Assembly: GCF_038502225.1 (NCBI RefSeq)
Contig: NC_091369.1
Location: forward strand, 13,550,469 to 13,614,468
DNA length: 64,000 bases
Origin: Cherax quadricarinatus
Taxonomy: Eukaryota > Arthropoda > Malacostraca > Decapoda > Parastacidae
Direction: 5' to 3'
Below are positions 51,816 through 62,640 of the stretch, in pieces (position 1 is the first letter of the stretch; each line of letters begins with the position of its first letter). A model generated the notes under the pieces. The model ran no database searches, was not told the DNA's origin, and was given only the letters and a program-made list of their open reading frames with translations. The position numbers and the translations under genes were made by a program.

Positions 51816-52144
51816 ATTTTCGTAGCTTGTCAGTGTTGGGTTCAAGCTCTTGGAGCTTTTGAAAGAGTTAAGCTACAGTTCTCGGCCACATCAATAATGT
51901 GCTTAGATGTATTTGAAGAGTTTAAGATCCCGGTTCATAGCCTGACATAGTGATTTCAAGCTTCCTCTGTGTTTGAGAGTGTTGACCTCCAGCTTCTGGG
52001 CCTGAAGGGTGATAAACTGCACGTTTTATGCGTGATAAATATATCTTCACGAAAATATCAAATATCTCACAAATGGTTCATCCTATCTATCCAAAACTTT
52101 AAAAGGAGTTTAAGAGGTCTGGGGTCATAGCTAACGAACATGTT
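51816..52144. other. Unassigned DNA
   Basis: Blocks with GAGTGTTGA and AGCT-TGG recur loosely to ~52.45 kb and may be a decayed tandem array. No gene. Confidence 0.45.
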
Positions 52145-52216
52145 GAGGCCTGGTCACAGACCGGGCCGCGGGGGCGTTGACCCCCGGAACTCTCTCCAGG
52201 TAAACTCCAGGTAAAC
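52145..52216 (+). repeat. Family F repeat
   Basis: GAGGCCTGGTCACAGACCGG, GCCGCGGGGGCGTTGACCCC, CGGAACTCTCTCCAGG and two CCAGGTAAAC. It is nearly identical to the copy at 2.7 kb, so both are young or selected. Confidence 0.82.
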
Positions 52217-52454
52217 AGCTCCTGGGTTTCTTGAGTATATATATATAAGCAGCGCTTCTCCGAATTGTCTTCAGTTTTTAAGTGTTTTAGAGAGTTAGCC
52301 TCAAGGGTTGAGAATTGAGTTTGTTTCTGGGCTTCTTGAGAGTGTTGAGCAATAGCTATTGGGCCAATCGAGTTTTGGGTTGCAACTGCTTGGCCTCTTG
52401 TGGGCTATGAGTAACAGGTTTTGGTCGGCTCGTGGTTTTTGAGAGTTGTGATGT

Positions 52455-52800
52455 AATGGCTTAGAAAAACCAACAAGTTGAAGACTGAGACACATTTACG
52501 ACATTTGGGTATGTTTAATGAGGAAACGTTTCGCCAGCCAGTGTCTTCTTAGTCCGATACAGAGAAAAACGGTGAAAAATGAGGAGGAAGACGAGGTAGG
52601 CAGTCCCTCAGCCTGGAGTCAATGTGTTCACTCCATCAGTCTTGACGAACTCAACTCATCGAGGGACTGAGTACCTCATTCTCCTCATCTTTCACTGTTT
52701 TCCCCTGTATTTGACTGAAGAAGCCACTGGCTGGCGAGACGTTTTTTCAATCAAAATTTCCAAACATTGCACAAGTGTCTCAGTCTTCGATTTTGAGGAC
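52455..52800. mobile_element. Complete family B inverted-repeat element
   Basis: Left arm reversed: GACTGAGACACATTTACGAC, ATTTGGGTATGTTTAATGAG, GAAACGTTTCGCCAGCCAG. Right arm: TGACTGAAGAAGCCACTGGC, TGGCGAGACG, AATCAAAATTTCCAAAC, TTGCACAAGTGTCTCAG. Inner inverted blocks AGGTAGGCAGTCCCTCAGCC and GAGGGACTGAGTACCTCA also pair. About 340 bp in all; no coding sequence. Confidence 0.82.
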
Positions 52801-52979
52801 GTTAGGCTACTGCTCAATAAATTTGATATATAATACTAGAATTACTGGAACCTCCCTTATTTGTACAGCGACCAAGACACATTAATTATCAGCTTAACTA
52901 ATCATAAATATATATGGTAATTAATGAAGGATAGATTTCTTAATTCACAAAAGCAAGGCTTTATTTGTGGAAATACTCA

Positions 52980-53255
52980 GGATGTCATAGTACCGACTAA
53001 TATAGCAGATACGTTCGTGTTTTATTAGTGATTAATGTAACAAATATAGTCGTATCTTAGCCCTGACTGGCACAACAAATATTTTCGTATCTTAGGACTA
53101 ACTAGTGTAGGAAATAAGTTCGTATCTTAGTACTAATGCTGCTAAAAGGTTCGTATGTTAGCACTAATGTAGCAAATGAGTTCGTATCTTAGTACTAATA
53201 TCGCTAAAAAGCTCGTATCTTAGCCATTATTAACAACATATATTTCGGTCTTAAC
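52980..53255. repeat. Diverged ~30-bp tandem repeat
   Basis: About eight units around AACAAATA-GTTCGTATCTTAG and TACTAATGTAGC, with length changes between units. Confidence 0.78.
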
Positions 53256-53505
53256 ATAAAGACTATTGTTTTATAAGCATATCGTTGACTGTTATTGGGG
53301 ACAACATGATTTGGACTGGATATGAAAAATGTGGTGACATTTGCAAATAGGAAGGACCAAGGACCTCGTACCAGGACAAAAAACAGTGAATTTAATATAA
53401 AATTTTAAGGAACGATCAAGGAATCAACGTGGTATTGTCTGGGAGTTGTTAAGTCAGCAAGAGCAGTGGACCTGTCCAGAGAGTCAACTCAGTGCCAGAT
53501 TAAAA
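53256..53505. other. Unassigned DNA
   Basis: No gene or repeat identified. Confidence 0.45.
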
Positions 53506-53998
53506 CTGGTGGTGGTAGTGGTGGTAGTGGTGGTGGTAATAGTAGTGGTGGTGGTAGTGGTAGTAGTGGTAGTAATGGTAGTGGTGGTAGTGGTGGTAGT
53601 AATGGTAGTGGTGGTAGTAATGGTAGTGGTGGTGTAGTAGTGGTAGTGGTGGTGTAGTAGTGGTAGTGGTGGTAGTAGTGGTGGTGGTAGTAGTGGTGGT
53701 GGTAGTAATGGTGGTGGTGGTGGTAGTAATGGTGGTGGTGGTGGTAGTAGCGGTGGTGGTGGTGGTAGTGGTGGTGGTAGTAGTGGTGGTAGTAGTGGTA
53801 GTAGTGGTGGTGGTAGTAGTAATGGTGGTGGTGGTAGTAGTGATGGTGGTGGTGGTAGTAGTGGTGGTGGTGGTGGTAGTAGTGGTGGTGGTAGTAGTGG
53901 TGGTGGTGGTGGTAGTTGAGGTAGTGGTGGCAGTAGAGGTAGTGGTGGCAGTAGTGGTAATAGTGGTAGTGGTGGTGATAGTAGTGGTAGTGGTGTTA
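53506..53998. repeat. GGT/AGT trinucleotide-rich tract
   Basis: About 490 bp of GGTGGTAGT-type triplets, also AAT and GAT. It gives poly-Val, Gly/Ser and poly-Thr frames on the two strands. Not a gene. Confidence 0.97.
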
Positions 53999-54148
53999 GA
54001 GGGGGAGGAGATCACTGTATTTCACATCAAAGCGGTGTTCCCCAGGGTTTCCTCTACTCTATGGTTTCCTACGACAAGCATCAAATGTTTTTTTTGTATG
54101 GAGTTCACAGCAAAGCTTCTCCCAACAGCTGTTGCAACACACGAAAGC

Positions 54149-57110
54149 TCACCCATCCATCCACCTACTGAACGCACCCTCCTTCACCCATCCATCCACC
54201 TACTGAACACACCCTCCTTCACCCATCCATCCACCTACTGAACACACCCTCCTTCACCCATCCATCCACCTACTGAACGCACCCTCCTTCACCCATCCAT
54301 CCACCTACTGAACGCACCCTCCTTCACCCATCCATCCACCTACTGAACACACCCTCCTTCACCCATCCATCCACCTACTGAACACACCCTCCTTCACCCA
54401 TCCATCCACCTACTGAACACACCCTCCTTCACCCATCCATCCACCTACTGAACACACCCTCCTTCACCCATCCATCCACCTACTGAACGCACCCTCCTTC
54501 ACCCATCCATCCACCTACTGAACAACACCCTCCTTCACCCATCCATCCACCTACTGAACGCACCCTCCTTCACCCATCCATCCACCTACTGAACGCACCC
54601 TCCTTCACCCATCCATCCACCTACTGAACTCACCCTCCTTCACCCATCCATCCACCTACTGAACGCACCCTCCTTCACCCATCCATCCACCTACTGAACG
54701 CACCCTCCTTCACCCATCCATCCACCTACTGAACACACCCTCCTTCACCCATCCATCCACCTACTGAACGCACCCTCCTTCACCCATCCATCCACCTACT
54801 GAACGCACCCTCCTTCACCCATCCATCCACCTACTGAACACACCCTCCTTCACCCATCCATCCACCTACTGAACGCACCCTCCTTCACCCATCCATCCAC
54901 CTACTGAACACACCCTCCTTCACCCATCCATCCACCTACTGAACACACCCTCCTTCACCCATCCATCCACCTACTGAACGCACCCTCCTTCACCCATCCA
55001 TCCACCTACTGAACACACCCTCCTTCACCCATCCATCCACCTACTGAACGCACCCTCCTTCACCCATCCATCCACCTACTGAACGCACCCTCCTTCACCC
55101 ATCCATCCACCTACTGAACGCACCCTCCTTCACCCATCCATCCACCTACTGAACGCACCCTCCTTCACCCATCCATCCACCTACTGAACGCACCCTCCTT
55201 CACCCATCCATCCACCTACTGAACGCACCCTCCTTCACCCATCCATCCACCTACTGAACACACCCTCCTTCACCCATCCATCCACCTACTGAACGCACCC
55301 TCCTTCACCCATCCATCCACCTACTGAACGCACCCTCCTTCACCCATCCATCCACCTACTGAACGCACCCTCCTTCACCCATCCATCCACCTACTGAACA
55401 CACCCTCATTCACCCATCCATCCACCTACTGAACACACCCTCCTTCACCCATCCATCCACCTACTGAACACACCCTCCTTCACCCATCCATCTACCTACT
55501 GAACGCACCCTCCTTCACCCATCCATCCACCTACTGAACACACCCTCCTTCACCCATCCATCCACCTACTGAACACACCCTCCTTCACCCATCCATCCAC
55601 CTACTGAACACACCCTCCTTCACCCATCCATCTACCTACTGAACGCACCCTCCTTCACCCATCCATCCACCTACTGAACACACCCTCCTTCACCCATCCA
55701 TCCACCTACTGAACACACCCTCCTTCACCCATCCATCCACCTACTGAACACACCCTCCTTCACCCATCCATCCACCTACTGAACGCACCCTCCTTCACCC
55801 ATCCATCCACCTACTGAACACACCCTCCTTCACCCATCCATCCACCTACTGAACGCACCCTCCTTCACCCATCCATCCACCTACTGAACGCACCCTCCTT
55901 CACCCATCCATCCACCTACTGAACGCACCCTCCTTCACCCATCCATCCACCTACTGAACACACCCTCCTTCACCCATCCATCCACCTACTGAACACACCC
56001 TCCTTCACCCATCCATCCACCTACTGAACACACCCTCCTTCACCCATCCATCTACCTACTGAACGCACCCTCCTTCACCCATCCATCCACCTACTGAACA
56101 CACCCTCCTTCACCCATCCATCCACCTACTGAACACACCCTCCTTCACCCATCCATCCACCTACTGAACACACCCTCCTTCACCCATCCATCTACCTACT
56201 GAACGCACCCTCCTTCACCCATCCATCCACCTACTGAACACACCCTCCTTCACCCATCCATCCACCTACTGAACACACCCTCCTTCACCCATCCATCCAC
56301 CTACTGAACACACCCTCCTTCACCCATCCATCTACCTACTGAACACACCCTCCTTCACCCATCCATCCACCTACTGAACACACCCTCCTTCACCCATCCA
56401 TCCACCTACTGAACACACCCTCCTTCACCCATCCATCCACCTACTGAACACACCCTCCTTCACCCATCCATCCACCTACTGAACACACCCTCCTTCACCC
56501 ATCCATCTACCTACTGAACGCACCCTCCTTCACCCATCCATCCACCTACTGAACACACCCTCCTTCACCCATCCATCCACCTACTGAACGCACCCTCCTT
56601 CACCCATCCATCCACCTACTGAACGCACCCTCCTTCACAAATCCATCCACCTACTGAACGCACCCTCCTTCACCCATCCATCCACCTACTGAACACACCC
56701 TCCTTCACCCATCCATCCACCTACTGAACACACCCTCCTTCACCCATCCATCCACCTACTGAACACACCCTCCTTCACCCATCCATCCACCTACTGAACA
56801 CACCCTCCTTCACCCATCCATCCACCTACTGAACACACCCTCCTTCACCCATCCATCCACCTACTGAACACACCCTCCTTCACCCATCCATCCACCTACT
56901 GAACGCACCCTCCTTCACCCATCCATCCACCTACTGAACACACCCTCCTTCACCCATCCATCCACCTACTGAACGCACCCTCCTTCACCCATCCATCCAC
57001 CTACTGAACACACCCTCCTTCACCCATCCATCCACCTACTGAACACACCCTCCTTCACCCATCCATCCACCTACTGAACACACCCTCCTTCACCCATCCA
57101 TCCACCTACT
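54149..57110. repeat. 35-bp satellite, about 85 copies, with local higher-order structure
   Basis: Units hold CACCCATCCATCCACCTACT and GAACACACCCTCCTT. Two sites vary: GAACACACC or GAACGCACC, and ATCCACC or ATCTACC. The ATCTACC variant lies at 55491, 55631, 56051, 56191, 56331 and 56506, i.e. mostly multiples of 140 bp or four units apart. The array ends at 57111 in GAAGGAGGGTGCCTCCTTC, a short palindrome built from the inverted unit. Confidence 0.97.
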
Positions 57111-57343
57111 GAAGGAGGGTGCCTCCTTCACCTACATAATTTCAATTAGTATAATAGTCACTTATACCTTTTTTGGAGTTATCCAAGGTAATATAAACTA
57201 CGTATTATAACTGTACTTATGTGTACCTTACCCTAAATAAACTTACCTTCTTAAAGTTTTTCACGAAAAAAATGGGAAAATGCAGGGAAGTTTTTTTTTT
57301 TTTTTGGTTTATCGTGGTGTTTGGGGGGGTGGGGGTTATGAAA
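57111..57343. other. Unassigned spacer
   Basis: A/T-rich, with a T-run at 57290-57305 and G-runs at 57322-57334. No gene. Confidence 0.5.
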
Positions 57344-57393
57344 GGTGGGTCAGTAACGGGATGAGTGACGACTCATCCCGTTACTGACCCACC
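57344..57393. repeat. Perfect 23-bp inverted repeat (hairpin)
   Basis: Arms 57344-57366 and 57371-57393 are exact complements around a GACG loop. The arm includes GGTCAGTAACGGGATGAG. It lies between the 35-bp satellite and the next one. As RNA it would be a very stable hairpin. Confidence 0.93.
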
Positions 57394-57479
57394 CTACATA
57401 AACCACTAAATAATAAGGATATTTGGTGGTGCATATAGCAAGGTAGTGAAACCATAGATATGCCACTGGTCTGTTCTGA

Positions 57480-59372
57480 TACAATGCTGGTGGTGGTGGA
57501 AGGTAGTGGTAGTGGTGGAGGGTAGCGGTGGTAGTGAAGGATAGTGATAGTAGTAGCAGTAGTGGTTGTACTGGGGGGTAGTTATAGTGGAGAGTAGTGG
57601 TGGTGGTGGTGGTGAGGATAATGGTAATAGTGGAGGTAATGGAGGATAGTGGTACTGTTGGAAGGTAGTGGTGGTGGTTAAGAGTACTGGTGGTGTTGGA
57701 GGGTAGCGGTAGTGATGGTGGTGTTGGAGGGTAATGGTAGTGATGGTGGTGTTGGAGGGTAGTGGTATTGATGGTGGTGTTGGAGGGTAGTGGTATTGAT
57801 GGTGGTGTTGGAGGGTAGTGGTATTGATGGTGGTGTTGGAGGGTAGTGGTAGTGATGGTGGTGTTGGAGGGTAGTGGTATTGATGGTGGTGTTGGAGGGT
57901 AGTGGTATTGATGGTGGTGTTGGAGGGTAGTGGTAGTGATGGTGGTGTTGGAGGGTAGTGGTATTGATGGTGGTGTTGGAGGGTAGTGGTAGTGATGGTG
58001 GTGTTGGAGGGTAGTGGTAGTGATGGTGGTGTTGGAGGGTAGTGGTAGTGATGGTGGTGTTGGAGGGTAGTGGTAGTGATGGTGGTGTTGGAGGGTAGTG
58101 GTAGTGATGGTGGTGTTGGAGGGTAGTGGTAGTGATGGTGGTGTTAGAGGGTAGTGGTAGTGATGGTGGTGTTGGAGGGTAGTGGTAGTGATGGTGGTGT
58201 TGGAGGGTAGTGGTAGTGATGGTGGTGTTGGAGGGTAGTGGTAGTGATGGTGGTGTTGGAGGGTAGTGGTAGTGATGGTGGTGTTGGAGGGTAGTGGTAG
58301 TGATGGAGGTGTTGGAGGGTAGTGGTAGTGATGGTGGTGTTGGAGGGTAGTGATAGTGGTGTTGGAGGGTAGTGGTAGTGATGGTGTTGGAGGGTAGTGG
58401 TAGTGATGGTGGTGTTGGAGGGTAGTGGTAGTGATGGTGGTGTTGGAGGGTAGTGGTAGTGATGGTGGTGTTGGAGGGTAGTGATAGTGGTGTTGGAGGG
58501 TAGTGGTAGTGATGGTGGTGTTGGAGGGTAGTGGTAGTGATGGTGGTGTTGGAGGGTAGTGGTAGTGATGGTGGTGTTGGAGGGTAGTGGTAGTGATGGT
58601 GTTGGAGGGCAGTGATAGTAATGGAGGTGTTGGAGGGTAGTGGTAGTGGTAGAAGTGGAGGATAGTTGTAGTGGTGGACGTGGAGGGTAGTGGTAGTGGT
58701 GGACGTGGAGGGTAGTGGTAGTGGTGGACGTGGAGGGTAGTGGTAGTGGTGGACGTGGAGGGTAGTGGTAGTGGTGGACGTGGAGGGTACTGGTAGTGGC
58801 AGTGCTGGAGGGTACTGGTAGTGGCGGTGCTGGAGGGTACTGGTAGTGGCGGTGCTGGAGGGTACTGGTAGTGGCGGTGCTGGAGGGTACTGGTAGTGGC
58901 GGTACTGGAGGGTACTGGTAGTGGCGGTACTGGAGGGTACTGGTAGTGGCGGTGCTGGAGGGTACTGGTAGTGGCGGTGCTGGAGGGTACTGGTAGTGGC
59001 GGTGCTGGAGGGTACTGGTAGTGGCGGTGCTGGAGGGTACTGGTAGTGGCGGTGCTGGAGGGTACTGGTAGTGGCGGTGCTGGAGGGTACTGGTAGTGGC
59101 GGTGCTGGAGGGTACTGGTAGTGGCGGTGCTGGAGGGTACTGGTAGTGGCGGTGCTGGAGGGTACTGGTAGTGGCGGTGCTGGAGGGTACTGGTAGTGGC
59201 GGTGCTGGAGGGTACTGGTAGTGGCGGTGCTGGAGGGTACTGGTAGTGGCGGTGCTGGAGGGTACTGGTAGTGGCAGTGCTGGAGGGTACTGGTAGTGGC
59301 AGTGCTGGAGGGTACTGGTAGTGGCGGTGCTGGAGGGTACTGGTAGTGGCGGTACTGGAGGGTACTGGTAGT
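57480..59372. repeat. 28-bp then 25-bp GGT-rich satellite, about 70 copies
   Basis: 57700-58640: 28-bp units with GATGGTGGTGTTGGAGG and GTAGTGGTAGT. 58660-58790: five 25-bp units with GGTGGACGTGGAGGGTA. 58790-59372: about 23 25-bp units with TGGCGGTGCTGGAGGGTAC. The first ~220 bp are diverged. The minus strand is open in all three frames over up to 684 codons of Pro/Thr/His-rich repeats; I do not call it a gene. Confidence 0.96.
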
Positions 59373-59589
59373 GATGACATGATGTTGCATGTATAATTAT
59401 ACATACAAGCATACTGATAACGTTATATTCACAGTGTATTTGTATTATTTTTCTCATCTTATACCATTGTGTCCCTCGTGTATCTATGTAACTAAATCAT
59501 ACACGAGATGGAGCAATAAATTCATAAATTACCTAAGAAACTCAAGCTTTAATATTTCAAATATTATATGTATAATTTAGTTTAAACAT

Positions 59590-59700
59590 GAAGAAAATAA
59601 GACAACAGCGTGACTGGAGAAAATACACAAATAACCCGAACACAGGAGAATGAAACTTACGACGTTTCGGTCCGACTTGGACCATTAACTAGTGACACAA
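59590..59700 (-). repeat. Family A repeat, reverse orientation
   Basis: AAGACAACAGCGTGACTGG, AAATACACAAATAACCCG, AACTTACGACGTTTCGGTCC, GACTTGGACCATTAACTAG. On the minus strand: GGTCC-aagtc-GGACC then GAAACGTCG. Confidence 0.8.
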
Positions 59701-59754
59701 GAAATGGAAAGGGAGCAGAGCCGGGAGTAACGAAACGAGAGTAGGGAATAGTAT

Positions 59755-59795
59755 CAAAGTGGTAGCAGTAGTAGTGGTAGTGTTAGTAGTAGTGT

Positions 59796-59845
<50 letters not shown>

Positions 59846-59850
59846 AAAGT
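59755..59850. repeat. (AGT)n tract
   Basis: AGT triplets, with GGT near the start. A CR1-tail-like piece (GCACTGCAGGAGACCTGCTG) follows at 59878. Confidence 0.95.
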
Positions 59851-60064
59851 AGTCTAAGAAGAAGAGATAAAAGGGGCAGCACTGCAGGAGACCTGCTGGC
59901 CCACGAGGATAGGGCAAAACCACAGGGGGACCAGAACCCACATTGGTAGAAAACAGGAATGTCAAAGAAAATACACGAAAAGAGAAGAGATAAAATAAGA
60001 AGAAGGAAATAAATATTAGGTCAAGTCAAAAGGGTTCTGAAGTTTGGAGCATTTAACAATGTCA

Positions 60065-60128
60065 TGAGTAAGAAAAACCGAAACGTTGTCACGAGTTTCA
60101 GTCCCCTATGTGCGGGTTATTTGTGTAT
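60065..60128 (+). repeat. Family A piece
   Basis: AAAAACCGAAACGTTGTCACG, CCCTATGTGCGGGTTATT, TGTGTATAGAC. Only the part after the stem remains. Confidence 0.7.
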
Positions 60129-60139
60129 AGACTAAACAT

Positions 60140-60360
60140 TCAACAGTTCAAAGATATGATGAATAGTTTTGAAAAACGACAAGTTGAAGAATTGAGACAC
60201 TTATGCAGCATATGGGAATCTTTACTGAAGAAACGTTTCGCCACACAGTGGCTTCATCAGTCTTATACAAAGCAGGAAGGTATAAGGATAGGAGGAGTTT
60301 GAGGTAATCAGTCCCTCAGCCTGGAGTCGATGTGTTCAGTCCATCAATCTTGTAGAAAGT
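60140..60360 (-). repeat. Family B repeat with CTGATGA core
   Basis: Minus strand: GACTGATGAAG, then GCCAC-tgt-GTGGC (five perfect pairs), then GAAACGTTTC, TTCAGTAAAGATTCCC and AAGTGTCTCAATTC. It has the exact CTGATGA string ahead of the stem. The outer CAGCCTGGAGTCGATGTG lies at 60317-60335. Confidence 0.82.
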
Positions 60361-60540
60361 ACTTTCTTTTTGATGACCAGTGCGCTACATAGATGGCACT
60401 GCTTGACAAGAACGTGTTGCACGTTGCACTCAAAAGATGGCGCTGGGGGTCGCGTCGGCGGTGGAAAAAGAGGGCAATAATTCTCCCCTACACACTCACT
60501 GTTTTGTATTGATGTCTGGTTTGCCTTTCTCTCCTTTCAA
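60361..60540. other. Unassigned, GC-richer DNA
   Basis: Contains AAAAGATGGCGCTGGGG, which fits a YY1-type AAGATGGCG motif, and GCGCTACATAGATGGC. There is no open frame with a recognisable product, so I do not call an exon or promoter. Confidence 0.4.
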
Positions 60541-60660
60541 AATGAGTTGATGATAGTGAGAGGTTCTTGATTCGAGGAACTCGGGCTATATTTCCCGTTT
60601 AACCCTCGTGGGTTTAGTGCTTCAACCTTAATCTGATTATAATGAGGGTGTCAGTATTAA
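60541..60660 (-). repeat. Family D-short repeat, reverse and partial
   Basis: GAGGTTCTTGATTCGAGGAAC and CCTCGTGGGTTTAGTGCTTC, AATCTGATTATAAT are the reverse of the 61.2 kb blocks with the middle missing. Confidence 0.7.
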
Positions 60661-61150
60661 CACGGATGCTTGTTTGTACGTGTTTGTATATTTTCCTGTT
60701 TGTAAGTGCTGATGTATGATCGTATGTAAGGGCTAACGTGTGTGTACGTAATGTAAGTGTTGATGTACTCAGCTATTTATACTCACCTATTTGTACTCAG
60801 CAATTTGTAACAACATATTTGTACTCAGATATTCGGAGTTTCTCCAAATTTTAAGCTGTTTTGAATTAATTTAAAATTTAGAATAAGAGAGAGCAAAACG
60901 ATTTGTTTAAACACAATGGATAAAGTGTATATTTTAATGTCGATGTGTCATAATAATAACAACAACAATAATAATAATGATTATAACAACAATAATAATA
61001 AAATTAATTGGAAAATCGTTATTTTAATTTAGAAAGCATATATAATAGGAATTTCAAGGGGGAAATTATGAGCTTCTGTTGTTTCTCGTTTTTGAAGTTG
61101 TGGCACCAGTTGTGAGTAATAGTGTGGCACCCGTTGTGATAGTGGCACCC
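60661..61150. other. Unassigned DNA with small tandem pieces
   Basis: TACTCACCTATTTGTACTCAG pieces near 60780-60830 recall the D-LINE 3' end. An (AAC/AAT)n tract lies near 60953-61005. GTGGCACCCGTTGTGATAG is repeated near 61100-61160. Confidence 0.55.
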
Positions 61151-61154
61151 GCTG

Positions 61155-61335
61155 TGGCTTCTAGTATTATTATTATAATCAAGGGGGAAGCACTAAACCC
61201 GTAGGATTATACAGCGCCTGTGGGGAGGGATGTGGAAGGTATTGAGGCTTAATTCAGGGAACTGGAGCACAGATCCAATTCCCTAGATCAAGAGCCCCTC
61301 ACCAGCGTCAAGGAACCTTCCTTGAGGGGCGTGGC
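61155..61335 (+). repeat. Family D-short repeat, best copy
   Basis: TAATCAAGGGGGAAGCACTA, AACCCGTAGGATTATACAG, GCGCCTGTGGGGAGGGATG, GGCTTAATTCAGGGAACTGG, AATTCCCTAGATCAAGAGCC, CCTTCCTTGAGGGGCGTGG. ACGGGTTTAG-type and CTAGATCAAG blocks recur elsewhere. No pol III boxes that I trust, so I leave the class open. Confidence 0.72.
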
Positions 61336-61900
61336 TTCTAGTGTAGCAGCTGCTGAGGCACAGTAGTACAGGGCTGGAGGGCAGTACTCAATGTGAGTAA
61401 TGAGTGAAAACATTAATCACCTGTCAGCAAGGGTAAACAGAGCTGTCTCTGGTCAGCAAAGTTTAATGGGACTATCAATTCTTCTGTCTGAGGGCAATAC
61501 TCAAGGGTCCCCAGGCACTACTGCATACAGTTCCTGGTTTAGCAGGTTCGTCCGTCTCCAGGAGCGAGTTGATGTCATGTTTGATATCATTGGTGTTTGC
61601 GATCATGCTTGACTTCACTCCAGTTTGTTTATGCCTTATCTGACCTTCCTACACTTTGTTGATTCTGTATCTGGCATCACTGGAACATGTCTTATCGTCG
61701 ATGTTTGGGATTACAAGATCTGATCCTCTCCATCGCTATGCTTAGTTTTTGCTTTCTTTCCATCTGTTCTCTTTCCTCATATGTTCTCCCTACTTTCTGA
61801 AAATTCCCTTTATTAGTTTTTATTATCTTCCTATCACTATTATATTTATTTCTTCCACCATTTTTCTATGGTAGTCCCATAATACGGCGCTCCACATTTT
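61336..61900. other. Unassigned DNA
   Basis: No gene recognised; pyrimidine-rich from 61740 to 61870. Confidence 0.45.
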
Positions 61901-61954
61901 TTCATAATGGTTATTCTGCATATTGTGATATCACCTGTTTACTGTGATTTTATC

Positions 61955-61957
<3 letters not shown>
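61901..61957 (+). mobile_element. Foldback element tail fragment (copy 4)
   Basis: CATAATGGTTATTCTGCAT then TGTGATATCACCTGTTTAC and GTGATTTTATCTGCA: the right-arm end and tail of the foldback at 21.2 kb. The left arm is absent. A TA tract follows, as in copies 1 and 3. Confidence 0.78.
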
Positions 61958-62033
<76 letters not shown>

Positions 62034-62060
62034 TATATATATATATATAAATATATATAA

Positions 62061-62120
<60 letters not shown>
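61958..62120. repeat. Compound (TA)n tract
   Basis: TA with TACTATATA, TAAATATA and TACATATA interruptions. Confidence 0.96.
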
Positions 62121-62121
<1 letters not shown>

Positions 62122-62505
62122 GTCGTGCAGAATAGGCAGAACTTGCGATCTTGGCTTAAATAGCAACGCTCATCTTGCCATATAGGACAAGTGAAAATTT
62201 GTGTATGCAATAATTTCGCCAAAATCATTCTGAACCTAACGAAAAAAATATATTTCACTGTGTTTGTTTAGTATTAAATTATTGTAAACAAATCTAAAAT
62301 ATATTTAGTTGGGTTAGGCTAAAATAAATTGCGCTTGTTATAGTAAGGTTAGGTAAGTTTTCTAAGTTCCTTTTGGTGCAAAATTATAAATTTTTACATC
62401 AACATTAATGAAAAAAAATATATCTTTAAACGTATAAGAAAATTTTAGAAAGGACTTAATTTTAAATGAGTTCTTGCTAATTGACCAGTTTTACATATTC
62501 GGCAC

Positions 62506-62509
<4 letters not shown>
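62121..62509. mobile_element. MITE, copy 4
   Basis: TGTCGTGCAGAATAGGCAGA at the left, TATTCGGCACGACA at the right; the body is close to copy 1 and in the same orientation. TA tracts flank both sides. Confidence 0.9.

Positions 62510-62588
<79 letters not shown>
62510..62588. repeat. (TA)n microsatellite
   Basis: About 39 TA units, from the MITE end to a SINE tail. Confidence 0.97.
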
Positions 62589-62594
<6 letters not shown>

Positions 62595-62640
62595 TAAACC
62601 GGCCACATCCCACCGAGACAGGGTGACCTAAAAAGAAGAA
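62589..62640 (-). mobile_element. SINE/RTE tail fragment
   Basis: TTAATAAACCGGCCACATCC, CACCGAGACAGGGTGACC, TAAAAAGAAG. This is the shared 3' tail only, facing a TA tract as in copy 3 of the SINE. It could come from either the SINE or the LINE; GTGACCTAAAAA fits the SINE better. Confidence 0.75.

Noticed and set aside
54149..57110. Possible CRISPR-like array of direct repeats
   Set aside because: Units are head to tail with no unique spacers, and the DNA is eukaryotic. It is a satellite.
57350..59457. Three overlapping minus-strand frames of 437-684 codons rich in Pro, Thr and His
   Set aside because: All three frames are open over the same satellite because the 28- and 25-bp units lack stops. 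A real gene would favour one frame.
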